Part shown: one piece after another, positions 37,779 through 46,060 of the stretch
Layout of the letters: every line of letters starts with the position of its first letter
Position numbering within the stretch: position 1 is the stretch's first letter
Assembly: GCF_900129855.1 (NCBI RefSeq)
Contig: NZ_LT670819.1
Span: forward strand, 2,232,001 to 2,296,000
Direction: 5' to 3'
DNA from: Streptomyces sp. 3214.6
Lineage (GTDB): Bacteria > Actinomycetota > Actinomycetes > Streptomycetales > Streptomycetaceae
Length of the DNA stretch: 64,000 nt
Notes under the pieces: generated by a model
What the model was told of the DNA's origin: nothing
The model's database searches: none
What the model saw: the letters and a program-made list of their open reading frames with translations, nothing else
Translations under genes and position numbers: made by a program

Positions 37779-38579
37779 TTGAAAGCCATACGTCTCGCGT
37801 GGCGGATCACGCGTCTCAACTTCCGCGCTCAGCTGGAGTACCGTTCCGAGTTTCTGATGATGGTCGCGATCGGCGCCGTCTGGCAGGTCTCGGTGATCGT
37901 TTTCGCAACCGTGCTGCTGACCCGTTTCAGCGGGATGGGCGGCTGGGACAGCTCGGACGTGCTGCTCATCCCGGCGACCCGGATGCTCGCCCACGGTCTG
38001 TTCGTCCTCTTCCTGGGACGGATGCACGGAATCGGTCACTTCATCCAGGAAGGCAGGATCGACGTCTGCCTGGTGCGGCCCATGCCGGTACATCTCCAGG
38101 TGCAGTTGCGCGTGTTTCCCACCAATGCCATCGGTGATCTGACCGTTGCGGTGGCCCTGATGGTGGGCGCGCTCAGTCGCAGTCACCTCGACTGGACGGC
38201 GGGCCGGACCTCTTACCTGATCGTGGCCGTGCTCGGCGGCATGCTCCTGGAGGCCGCCTTGTTCACGGCGGTGGCCTCCGCCGCCCTGCGCTTCCCGGCC
38301 GCCGACTACTGGGGCGGTTGGCTCGAGGAACTGCTCGGCACGTTCGGCAGCTACCCGCTCAACGTGCTGCCCAAGGCAGTGGGCGGCTTGCTGACCTACG
38401 GCCTTCCCCTCGCCTTCGTCGCGTACTTCCCGGCCGCCATCCTGACCGGCCACGGCCACGACACCGGCGTCCCCTACTGGCTGGCGGCGGCATCCCCGCT
38501 GGTGGGCCTGCTGGCGTACATCGGCTCACGGCTGCTGTGGCGGTGGAGCCTCGGCCACTACACGGGGGTGAACGGATGA
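37779..38579 (+). CDS. ABC-2 family permease, second subunit
   Basis: The 266-residue protein starts most likely at TTG 37779 (LKAIRLAWRITRLNFRAQLE), with AAGGGGG nine bases upstream; TTG 37770 is the alternative. It has six membrane segments and the family loop IDVCLVRPMPVHLQVQLRVF. It completes the three-gene exporter. The downstream gene is convergent (TetR type), with 62 bp between. Confidence 0.85.
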   Translation: MKAIRLAWRITRLNFRAQLEYRSEFLMMVAIGAVWQVSVIVFATVLLTRFSGMGGWDSSDVLLIPATRMLAHGLFVLFLGRMHGIGHFIQEGRIDVCLVRPMPVHLQVQLRVFPTNAIGDLTVAVALMVGALSRSHLDWTAGRTSYLIVAVLGGMLLEAALFTAVASAALRFPAADYWGGWLEELLGTFGSYPLNVLPKAVGGLLTYGLPLAFVAYFPAAILTGHGHDTGVPYWLAAASPLVGLLAYIGSRLLWRWSLGHYTGVNG

Positions 38580-38641
38580 CGCCCGCGGCAGGAAGGTCCG
38601 CGGGCCACTGATGATCCCGCTCCTCGTCCGTACCGCTTGGA

Positions 38642-39328
38642 TCACGTGGCACGGTACGCCCGCAGAAAAGCCGCGACACCGCCACTCATCAAACGCTCGG
38701 TCTCCTCCTTCGGCAGTGGCACCACCCCGTAGTGGGAGCGCTCCGTGATCGCGTGGGAGACCAACGCCGTGAAGTGCGTCGCCGCGAGGGTCGCGTCGCC
38801 GTGCACGTCGAGCAGACCGGCGGCGGCGAGGCTCTCCATGGCCTCGGCCAGGGCGCGGCCGACGGGGCCCGGCCCCGCGTCCCGCCAGGCGTCGAGCACC
38901 TCGCGTGGGACGTGGTCGGCCTCGGCGTGGATGTGGCGGACGAGGGCGAAGTGATTCGGGTACTCCGCCATGAGGCCGACGAAGCCGCGGGCGAGGGTGA
39001 CGAGGTCATGCTCCAGATCCTGCGGCCGAGGTGGCCGATCCGGGTCCAACACGCCGTGCAGGCAGGCGAGTTGGGCGTCCTTTACCTCGCCTGACGTCCA
39101 GGTGACGACCGCACCGAAGAGCTGCGCCTTGCCGCCGGGGAAGTGGTTGTAGAGCGTGCGCGTCGAGACGCCGGCCTCGGCCGCGAGGGCATCCACGGAG
39201 GCGCGCGCGTACCCCTCTCGACCGAAGACGGTGCAGGCCGTGCTTGCGATCGCCATCTGCTTTTCCAGTTTGCGGGGCGAGACCGAGCGCCGCGCCTCGT
39301 CAACCCAGCTCTCGTTGGTTGTGCCCAC
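38642..39328 (-). CDS. TetR family transcriptional regulator
   Basis: The 228-residue protein starts at GTG 39328. The DNA-binding domain lies at about 22-68 (ASVDALAAEAGVSTRTLYNH). The C-terminal domain has RHIHAEADHVPREVLDAW, typical of TetR proteins with a C-terminal AefR-like ligand domain. It is divergent from an FMN reductase gene, and the 131-bp gap holds a striking double palindrome, so autoregulation and control of the reductase are the direct inference. The ligand is unknown, perhaps a quinone or electrophile. Confidence 0.92.
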   Translation of the reverse strand: MGTTNESWVDEARRSVSPRKLEKQMAIASTACTVFGREGYARASVDALAAEAGVSTRTLYNHFPGGKAQLFGAVVTWTSGEVKDAQLACLHGVLDPDRPPRPQDLEHDLVTLARGFVGLMAEYPNHFALVRHIHAEADHVPREVLDAWRDAGPGPVGRALAEAMESLAAAGLLDVHGDATLAATHFTALVSHAITERSHYGVVPLPKEETERLMSGGVAAFLRAYRAT

Positions 39329-39346
39329 CCTCGACCCCTCGCCGAT

Positions 39347-39383
39347 TACAACGAGCGTTGTACTTTTTACAACGCTCGTTGTA
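39347..39383. promoter_or_regulatory. Double TetR operator
   Basis: TACAACGAGCGTTGTA (39347-39362) and TACAACGCTCGTTGTA (39368-39383) are exact reverse complements separated by CTTTT. Each is itself a palindrome TACAAC-N4-GTTGTA. The layout lets two dimers bind side by side and control both divergent genes. Confidence 0.85.
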
Positions 39384-39459
39384 GCTTACCGAAGGTGAGG
39401 CCGCATCGCGCGGCCGTCCCGCCCCGCAAGGGCCGTGAGGAAGAAACAGGGGGACACCC

Positions 39460-40104
39460 ATGCCTGCCGGTAACCCGCCCACCGCCGAAACAGCCGTCAC
39501 AACCGCTGTCGAGAACGACGCCCCGCTGCGCGTGGCCGTCGTCATCGGCAGCGTCCGCGAGGGTCGTCAGGGCCGCGCCGTAGCGGACTGGTTCCTCGAC
39601 ACCGCCACCGGACACGACAGCCTGGACCTGGACGTCATCGACCTCGCCGACACCGACCTGCCCCTGGTCATGCCCGGCTGGGGCGGCTCGCCGAGCCCCG
39701 AGACCGCGGCCGTACTGGCGGACGTCTCACCACGGCTGGCCGCCGCGGACGCCTTCGTCGTCGTCACCCCCGAGTACAACCACAGCTTCCCTGCCGCACT
39801 GAAGAACTTCATCGACTGGCACCACTCGCAGTGGCAGGCCAAGCCGGTCGGATTCGTCTCCTACGGCGGTCTCGCCGGCGGCATCCGAGCGGTGGAGCAA
39901 CTGCGGCTGGTATTCGCCGAGTTGCACGCCATGACCGTGCGGGACGCCGTGAGCCTGCACGGCCCTTGGTCAGGGCTCGGGGAGGACGGCACACCGCGCG
40001 ACGCGGCCGTCTGCGAGGGCGCCGCAAAGGGCATGATCGGCCAACTCACTTGGTGGGGGCGGACGTTGCGGAGCGCCCGCGCGAGCCACCCCTACCAGGG
40101 CTGA
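39460..40104 (+). CDS. NADPH-dependent FMN reductase family oxidoreductase
   Basis: The 214-residue flavodoxin-like protein has the FMN phosphate loop VVIGSVREGRQGRAVADWF (about 28-46), the middle motif VVTPEYNHSFPAALKNFIDW (about 106-125) and a GFVSYGGLAGGIRAVEQLR strand-helix. It reduces flavin, quinones or azo compounds with NAD(P)H. Start ATG 39460 follows GGGGGA. It is divergent from the TetR-type gene with a double operator. The 40105-40335 region after it holds a small hairpin ATCACCG-GCT-CGGTGAT (40110-40126). Confidence 0.92.
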   Translation: MPAGNPPTAETAVTTAVENDAPLRVAVVIGSVREGRQGRAVADWFLDTATGHDSLDLDVIDLADTDLPLVMPGWGGSPSPETAAVLADVSPRLAAADAFVVVTPEYNHSFPAALKNFIDWHHSQWQAKPVGFVSYGGLAGGIRAVEQLRLVFAELHAMTVRDAVSLHGPWSGLGEDGTPRDAAVCEGAAKGMIGQLTWWGRTLRSARASHPYQG

Positions 40105-40335
40105 GGTCGCGATCACCGGCTCGGTGATATCGGTCCTCGACATCACGACGTGAACGCCGCTCCGCACTGGAGCGCCCAAGCACCGCAAACAGCACAAGCA
40201 GAACAAGCGGCGGTAAGCGTTTTCCCCCCGGCACTCACTGTTTCCTCAACAGACCTTGTGTGTCACACCGGTCGGCCTCAATCTGAGCTCTGTTCACCTT
40301 CTCGCCGCCACCTCCCCGACCGGAGACACCCCCAC

Positions 40336-41664
40336 ATGAGACGACTCATCGGCACCCTGGCAGCCGGCGTCCTGGCCATCACCGGCCTCACCGCGACCGC
40401 CGCCCTGCCCGCCCAGGCCGCGCCCGCCGCCGCGTCCGGCAGCTTCAACGTCCTGACGTACAACGTCGCGGGCCTGCCCGAGGGACTCAGCTCCGGCCAC
40501 CCGGCCACCAACACCCCGCTGATCTCACCGAAGTTGGCGGCGTACGACATCGTCAACGTGCAGGAGGACTTCAACTATCACGCCGCGCTCTACGCGGGCG
40601 ACAACCACCCGTACCGCACCGCGACGAGTGGCGGCGCGGCCATAGGCGACGGCCTCAACACCCTCTCGAACTACGCCTTCGAGGACTTCGAGCGGGTGCG
40701 GTGGAACAACTGCACCGGGACCAACTGCCTTACGCCGAAGGGCTTCACGCTGTCCCGGGTCCGCCTGGCCGAGGGCGTCTTCGTGGACCTCTACAACGTC
40801 CACACCAACGCCGACGACTCCGCTGACGCGCTGGCCGCCCGACGCGCCAACATCAAGCAACTGTCGGACTTCATCCAGGCGAACTCGTCAGGCAACGCGG
40901 TGCTCGTGATGGGCGACACCAACACGCGCTACACCCGAGCCGGAGACAACATCCGCACCCTCGCCGACGAGAACGGCCTGACCGACGCGTGGGTGAAGCT
41001 GGTGAAGGGCGGCACCCGGCCCACCCAGGGCGCCGACCCGCTGCTGTGCCCGACGACCGCGCCGACGAACGACTGCGAGGTCGTGGACAAGGTCTTGTAC
41101 CGGAGCAGCAAGCTCCTGACCCTGAACGCGACCCGTTACAAGAACGAATGGGCGTCGTTCCTGGACTCCGCGGGAGGCAACCTCTCGGACCACTTCCCGC
41201 ACACGGTCGACTTCTCCTACACCCTCAACCCGAGCGTGCGCGCGAGTGACTTCTTCGGCGGTCCGCACGGCACGGCGTTCAACGACGCGGACGACCTGCC
41301 CGCCGCCCCGGCCCCGCGGGCGCTGACCCTGCGTGGCAGCGCCCGCTTGGACGCGGTGGCGCTGACGTACGACGGTGGTACGACGGTCACCCACGGAGGC
41401 ACGGGCGGTACGGCGACGTCGCTGACGCTGGCGACGGGCGAGCACCTCACCTCGGTGAAGCTGACGCAGGGCCAGAAGGACGGCCGTACAAGGATCTTCT
41501 CCGCGGCGTTCACCACGGACAAGGGCCGCACGCTGTCCTCGGGCACCGCGACGGCCGACACGACCACGTTCACGGCCCCGTCCGGCTGGCAGATCGTCGG
41601 CTTCACGGGCCGCGCGGGCGACGAGATGGACAAGCTGGGCGTGCTGTACGCGCCGATCAGCTGA
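40336..41664 (+). CDS. Secreted endonuclease/exonuclease/phosphatase-fold enzyme with lectin-like tail
   Basis: The 442-residue protein has a Sec signal peptide ([20 protein letters not shown]... to AQAAPAAA, about 30). The EEP domain (about 35-300) has [21 protein letters not shown] (metal-binding Glu), [20 protein letters not shown] (Asp/Asn) and the catalytic [11 protein letters not shown]. Residues about 325-442 form a jacalin-like beta-prism ([40 protein letters not shown]). Substrates of this fold include nucleic acids, phospholipids and sphingomyelin, and none can be singled out. Start ATG 40336 has only a weak GGAGA. Confidence 0.88.
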   Translation: MRRLIGTLAAGVLAITGLTATAALPAQAAPAAASGSFNVLTYNVAGLPEGLSSGHPATNTPLISPKLAAYDIVNVQEDFNYHAALYAGDNHPYRTATSGGAAIGDGLNTLSNYAFEDFERVRWNNCTGTNCLTPKGFTLSRVRLAEGVFVDLYNVHTNADDSADALAARRANIKQLSDFIQANSSGNAVLVMGDTNTRYTRAGDNIRTLADENGLTDAWVKLVKGGTRPTQGADPLLCPTTAPTNDCEVVDKVLYRSSKLLTLNATRYKNEWASFLDSAGGNLSDHFPHTVDFSYTLNPSVRASDFFGGPHGTAFNDADDLPAAPAPRALTLRGSARLDAVALTYDGGTTVTHGGTGGTATSLTLATGEHLTSVKLTQGQKDGRTRIFSAAFTTDKGRTLSSGTATADTTTFTAPSGWQIVGFTGRAGDEMDKLGVLYAPIS

Positions 41665-41839
41665 ACCTCGTCACGCCAGGACGCTTCCGCCGAGGACCCC
41701 GCCCAGGCTCCGCCAGGCCTGCGGCGGGCCGGCCGTCCCCTCGCGTGGAAGCGTCCGGGTAGGCGGTTTCGGGCGCGCGGGACCTTTAAGATCCTGCCCA
41801 GTAGCCCTAGGCCCGAGCGCACACAAGGCGGTCCCCTCC

Positions 41840-42436
41840 ATGCCACGAGTCGGCCTCACCACCGACCGCCTCGTCGAAGGCGCCGCCGAGCTGGCCGACG
41901 AGGTCGGCTTCGACAACGTCAGCATCTCGGCGCTGGCCCGGCGCTTCGGGGTCAAGGACGCGAGCCTGTACTCGCACGTCAAGAACCTCCGGGAGCTGCG
42001 AACCAGGCTCGCGCTGCTCGTCGGCGGCGAGATGATCGACCAGATCGCCGCAGCCGTCGTAGGACTCGCCGGCAAGGACGCGTTGGTCGCTTTCGCGGGG
42101 GCCTATCGGGAGTACGCCCTGCGGCACCCGGGACGGTACGCCGCCACCCAGATCCGTATCGACGACGAACTCGACCAGGAGCTGGCCGCCGAATCCCCCG
42201 TCCTGCGCCGCACCGTCGACATCACCTACGGGATGCTCCGCGCCTACCGCCTTGACGAACCCGACATCACCGACGCGGTCCGCCTGTTGCGCAGCACGTT
42301 TCACGGGTACTGCGTGCTGGAGGCCGGCGGAGGCTTCGGTGCACCCCGGGATGTGCAGCGGTCATGGAACAAGGCGATCGACGCCCTGCACCTGGCACTC
42401 ACCCACTGGCCGCGGGAGGACGCCACCGTAGGCTGA
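41840..42436 (+). CDS. TetR family regulator with WHG-type C-terminal domain
   Basis: The 198-residue protein has its HTH at about 8-55 (VSISALARRFGVKDASLYSH). The C-terminal half carries RHPGRYAATQIRI and LRSTFHGYCVLEAGGGFG, typical of TetR_C_33/WHG domains. It ends 35 bp before a convergent VOC gene. Target unknown. Confidence 0.9.
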   Translation: MPRVGLTTDRLVEGAAELADEVGFDNVSISALARRFGVKDASLYSHVKNLRELRTRLALLVGGEMIDQIAAAVVGLAGKDALVAFAGAYREYALRHPGRYAATQIRIDDELDQELAAESPVLRRTVDITYGMLRAYRLDEPDITDAVRLLRSTFHGYCVLEAGGGFGAPRDVQRSWNKAIDALHLALTHWPREDATVG

Positions 42437-42471
42437 CGTCGCGTCAGTCTCCCTGCCCGGAGACCGCCTTC

Positions 42472-42843
42472 TCAGCCGGCGGCCCGCTCTCCCTCACTGC
42501 GCTCCACGCAGAACTCGTTCCCTTCCGGGTCCACGAGGACCGCCCACCCGGTGCCGTCGGGCCGGCGGCGGTCGTCGACCAGGGTGGCGCCGAGGGCCAG
42601 CAGCCGCTCGACCTCCTCCTCACGGGTGCGGTCCTGCGGCTGGAGGTCGAAGTGGACGCGGTTCTTCTTGCTCTTGGGCTCCGGGACGGTGACGAAGAGC
42701 AGGCCCGCGCCCTCGATCAGCACCTCGGGGTCACCCGGCTCGTCGTCCTCGGCGAGGGGCTGGCCGAGAACCTCGGCCCAGAAACTCCCGAGGGCGTAGG
42801 CGTCGGAACTGTCGATCGTCACATGGTGGATGGCAGAAGTCAT
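42472..42843 (-). CDS. VOC family (glyoxalase-like) protein
   Basis: The 123-residue protein has the paired beta-alpha-beta-beta-beta fold: MTSAIHHVTIDSSDAYALGS, FWAEVLGQPLA, NRVHFDLQPQDRTREEEVER and WAVLVDPEGNEFCVERSEGE. Possible metal ligands are His7, His in VHFDL and Glu in EFCVE. Members include dioxygenases, glyoxalases and antibiotic-binding proteins; no specific role can be assigned. Start ATG 42843 has a poor ribosome site. Confidence 0.88.
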   Translation of the reverse strand: MTSAIHHVTIDSSDAYALGSFWAEVLGQPLAEDDEPGDPEVLIEGAGLLFVTVPEPKSKKNRVHFDLQPQDRTREEEVERLLALGATLVDDRRRPDGTGWAVLVDPEGNEFCVERSEGERAAG

Positions 42844-42970
42844 GCGCGGATTCTTGTGGACACCGCTTGTCCGCGACAACGGAGTTTTCCTGGCACGGCA
42901 ACCGATTCCTCCCCCGCGGCCACCACGGGCCATGACAGTTGCACGACACACGATACCTACGCGACGGCTC

Positions 42971-44722
42971 TCAACGGGGCTTCACCGACCACGACGACGC
43001 TTCGGATCGCTCGCTTGAAACCGTGAAGGAGAACCGGTTCTCCGAGCCCGTCGGCCAGCGGACGATCAGGTCGTATGTCCCATGGGGCCGGCCGGTGCCC
43101 GCCCCCCGCACCTCCACGGCCACCAGTTCCCGGAGGGGCAGGGGGGCGGGCTCGGCAGTGAGGCGGGCCAGCGCGACGAAGAGAGTCCCGGGGCCGTCCC
43201 CCAGCACGCCCGACAGCACCGACGTGCCCGTCAGGCCGTGCACGGGAACCAGGTCGGCTCGCTCACCCGCGCCCTCCACCGGCGCCCAGCCCGTGACCTG
43301 CACCTGCGTCCCCGGCGCCGCGCCGGCCACCAGATGGACCCGCACCTCCAGCGCGCCGTCGGCCACCACCAGACTGGTGACCTCGGCGCCGGAGTCCAGC
43401 ACGTACCTGGAGGCCGCCCAGCCCTCTCCCACCCCGAGCGGGACGATGCCCTCACGGTGCGCGTCACCGCCGACCACGACGACGTTGTCCGGTGGCGAGT
43501 CAAGCGGCCGGGTGACCGTGGAGTACGCGAACCGTGTGTAGTAGGGGTCGTAGCGGACGTCCTCGCTGCCGTGGTTGTGCAGGCGCACCAGGCCGTCCGA
43601 ACTCGTCGACTGCACCAGCCAGTTGGGGGCAGAAAGTGGGGTGACCGCGTCTCCTTGTTCCACCGGTCCGGCCGCTTCCCGCGCCGTCCACACCTCGTGT
43701 TCCGGTGGAAGCAGCAGACCGAGGAAACCCTTGCTCGCCCAGTAGGGGGAGGCGGGTCCCGAATAGCCCTGCAGGACCGACTCGTCGGGGCCGTGCCAGC
43801 CGAGGGTCAGCAGGCCGCGCTCGTCGACCGCGTCCCGTTCCAGAAAGTACTTCAGCGTGCCCGAGGCAAGGCGGCGGGTCTCTCCGGGGGGCAGCGGGGT
43901 ATGGCCGGTCAGGGCGCCCAGCCACAGGGGGGCGGTGGTGGCGAAGCGGTAGGTGAGGGAGCGGCCCTGGTGCATCGGCGCCCCGTCGCCGCCGAACAGG
44001 CGGGCGTAGTCGGCGAGATGGGCCCTGAGCCGTCCGCCGTAGAGGGCGAGGAGGTCCGGGTCGTCGGCCAGCCAGGCGTGCAGGACCGGGTAGAGGTGCA
44101 TCGCCCAGCCGTTGTAGTAGTCGAAGGCGCGGCCGGGTCCGTCGGTGTACCAGCCGTCGCCGACGTACCACTGCTCGATGCGTTCCAGGCCGCGGTCGAC
44201 GGCCTTGCGGGAGGCCTCCGGCTCGTGGCCGATCGACTCCAGGAAGCCGCCCACGGTGACCGGGAACAGTTCCCAGTTGCAGGGCCAGGGTTCGGCGGTC
44301 AGCGCGTCGCCGAGCCAGGCCGCCGCGCGCTGTCGGACGCCGTCGTCGAGGCGGTCCCAGAGCAGCGGACGGGTCAGTCGCAGCGCGAGGGCGATCGACG
44401 CGGCCTCGACGAGCGGCTGGCTCCGGTCTGCGATGCTGGGCCAGACGCCGAGGACTCCGGCTTCGAGACCGGTCGCGTAACGCTCCAGCGCGTTCTCGTC
44501 GCGGCGGAAGGCGGCCAGCAGCAGGGTGCGGGCGTAGCCCTCCAGGCCGTCGGAGAGGCGGCCCGACCAGCTCTCTCGGCTGCCGGGAAAGTGGTAGAGG
44601 GCGCGATCTTCGGTGGCGTACGGCTCCACTGCGGCGAGCAGGGCGTCCGCGGCCGCCTCCCAGTGGGCGCGGGTGTAGCCCGTTCGGGGGCTGCGGGCGG
44701 GGTCGGGCGGGGGCAGGTGCAT
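42971..44722 (-). CDS. DUF2264 family protein, likely oligogalacturonide/rhamnogalacturonan processing
   Basis: The 583-residue protein starts MHLPPPDPARSPRTGYTRAH behind AAGGAAAG. The (alpha/alpha)6-like N-terminal 370 residues contain YHFPGSRESWSGRLSDGLEG, EPWPCNWELFPVTVGGF and WYTDGPGRAFDYYNGWAMHL. The C-terminal 200 residues are beta-rich. DUF2264 proteins accompany pectin and rhamnogalacturonan enzymes in many genomes. Lack of a signal peptide suggests action on imported oligosaccharides. It lies downstream of the rhamnogalacturonan acetylesterase on the same strand, separated by a hairpin. Confidence 0.88.
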   Translation of the reverse strand: MHLPPPDPARSPRTGYTRAHWEAAADALLAAVEPYATEDRALYHFPGSRESWSGRLSDGLEGYARTLLLAAFRRDENALERYATGLEAGVLGVWPSIADRSQPLVEAASIALALRLTRPLLWDRLDDGVRQRAAAWLGDALTAEPWPCNWELFPVTVGGFLESIGHEPEASRKAVDRGLERIEQWYVGDGWYTDGPGRAFDYYNGWAMHLYPVLHAWLADDPDLLALYGGRLRAHLADYARLFGGDGAPMHQGRSLTYRFATTAPLWLGALTGHTPLPPGETRRLASGTLKYFLERDAVDERGLLTLGWHGPDESVLQGYSGPASPYWASKGFLGLLLPPEHEVWTAREAAGPVEQGDAVTPLSAPNWLVQSTSSDGLVRLHNHGSEDVRYDPYYTRFAYSTVTRPLDSPPDNVVVVGGDAHREGIVPLGVGEGWAASRYVLDSGAEVTSLVVADGALEVRVHLVAGAAPGTQVQVTGWAPVEGAGERADLVPVHGLTGTSVLSGVLGDGPGTLFVALARLTAEPAPLPLRELVAVEVRGAGTGRPHGTYDLIVRWPTGSENRFSFTVSSERSEASSWSVKPR

Positions 44723-44755
44723 GTGCTGTTTCTTTCCTTCGCGGCCGGGTCGGGA

Positions 44756-44789
44756 CCCAGGTCGTGGCCTGGGGATGCCAGGACCTGGG
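44756..44789. terminator. Nested hairpin between acetylesterase and DUF2264 genes
   Basis: Outer arms CCCAGGTC (44756-44763) and GACCTGGG (44782-44789) enclose CCTGG-GGATG-CCAGG. It lies 35 bp after the acetylesterase stop and may end or attenuate that transcript before the DUF2264 gene. Confidence 0.55.
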
Positions 44790-44824
44790 GGCGTCCCGGT
44801 TCCGGTCGGGGCGCCCCCAGGCGT

Positions 44825-45871
44825 TCATCCCGCCCGCACGGTGCCCCTCGGCACCAGATGCCGGGCGACGAGTTCGTCGCGGACCAGGCCCGCGTAGACC
44901 GTGGCTCCGTGCACGGAGGTGTGCGTGTTGTCGCGTCTTTCGTTGTAGAGGTAGAGCGCCTTGGAGCCCTCGACGCCGAGGGACTCCACGAGAGCCTTGG
45001 TCTTGGCGGTGAGGTCGATCAGCGGAATGTCCTGCGCGGCCGCGACCGAGCGGATCACCGCCGGGTGATCGACGCCAAGTCCGTTGACCAGCAGGGCTGT
45101 TCCATTGTTCAGAGTGCCGTCGGCGCTGAACCAGCGGCGCACGATGGGGGTGACGAGGACCGGCCGGCCGCCCTTCTCCCGCGCTCCCGCCACCAGTGTC
45201 TCGAGGTTCGCCCGGTACGTCGCCTCGTCGGTCGTCTTGTCGTTGTGGGCGAGCTGGACCAGGACGAGGTCGCCGGGGCGGATCAGCGGCTGGACCGTGG
45301 CCCACAGCTGCGGGTTCCCCAGATAGGTGACCGTACTCTCCCCGGAATCGGCGTAGTTGGCGACCGAGACGCCCTTGCGCAGATACTGCGGCAGCTGCTG
45401 GCCCCAGCCGGTGTACGGGTCGGCGGGTTGGTCGCAGACCGTGGAGTCGCCGATGAGGAAGATCTGCCGGGCGTGCCGGGAGGGGGTGACCCTGATGTCG
45501 GCCAGGGCCGGCGCCGAGCCGCCGAGTGTCAGGTCCAGGCCGGGAGTTCCGTCGGCGCCGGTGGGCTCGCCCTCGGGGGTGCGGACGTCGACCGTGAAAC
45601 TGCGGGAGACGCGTTCACCGGCGGGGGCAGCGGTTTCGGGGAGGAGGGCGCGCCGCGTCTCTCCGGTGATGGCGGTGCTCGAGTCGATGTCGCCGCCGAG
45701 GACGACCTTCACGTCGTAGGTGCCGGGCGGGACGTCGAAGTGACATGCGGTGGCGGTGCAGTTGTCGATGCCGAGGGGTGCGCGGCCGCCGTGGGCGTGG
45801 GCGGCGGGTGCGGCCGTCAGACCCGCGGTCAGGGTGAGCGCCGCCAGCACGGCCATGTTGAAACGTCTCAC
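44825..45871 (-). CDS. Secreted rhamnogalacturonan acetylesterase (SGNH/GDSL, CE12 type)
   Basis: The 348-residue protein starts at GTG 45871 with GGAGGAG six bases upstream. A signal peptide covers about 1-26. A beta-rich domain follows at about 30-130, then the SGNH hydrolase: block I IFLIGDSTVCDQP with Ser143, block III VLVQLAHNDKT (Asn), and the catalytic pair DNTHTSVHG with Asp314 and His317. It removes acetyl groups from the rhamnogalacturonan-I backbone so that the PL4 lyase encoded divergently can cut. The divergent region holds a LacI-type operator and a second palindrome. Confidence 0.9.
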   Translation of the reverse strand: MRRFNMAVLAALTLTAGLTAAPAAHAHGGRAPLGIDNCTATACHFDVPPGTYDVKVVLGGDIDSSTAITGETRRALLPETAAPAGERVSRSFTVDVRTPEGEPTGADGTPGLDLTLGGSAPALADIRVTPSRHARQIFLIGDSTVCDQPADPYTGWGQQLPQYLRKGVSVANYADSGESTVTYLGNPQLWATVQPLIRPGDLVLVQLAHNDKTTDEATYRANLETLVAGAREKGGRPVLVTPIVRRWFSADGTLNNGTALLVNGLGVDHPAVIRSVAAAQDIPLIDLTAKTKALVESLGVEGSKALYLYNERRDNTHTSVHGATVYAGLVRDELVARHLVPRGTVRAG

Positions 45872-45924
45872 TTGCAGCTCCTCCGGCGCGGCAACAGGGT
45901 TGGCGGCAGGACCGTACCGCCTCT

Positions 45925-45940
45925 GGCAAGCGCTTTCTAG
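45925..45940. promoter_or_regulatory. LacI-type operator GGCAAGCGCTTTCTAG
   Basis: The site contains AAGCGCTT, the CG-centred core of LacI-family operators. The 13-mer GCAAGCGCTTTCT is repeated exactly at 58537-58549, in front of a LacI gene. It lies 54 bp upstream of the acetylesterase start and 120 bp upstream of the lyase, so one repressor could control both. Confidence 0.65.
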
Positions 45941-45979
45941 ACCTTGGACCGATTTCACAAGATTGCCAACCTCACACCA

Positions 45980-45995
45980 GCGAAAGCCCTTTCGC
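45980..45995. promoter_or_regulatory. Palindrome GCGAAAGCCCTTTCGC
   Basis: Perfect 7-bp arms around CC. The core GAAAGCCCTTTC recurs at 49289-49300 upstream of the GH43 gene. It lies 65 bp before the PL4 lyase start, so it may be a second operator of the pectin cluster. Confidence 0.6.
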
Positions 45996-46060
45996 GAAAT
46001 CGATTCAACTGTCACTCTCTCAGGCACCCGCACCCCACACCTCCCGAAGGAGGCACCCCC

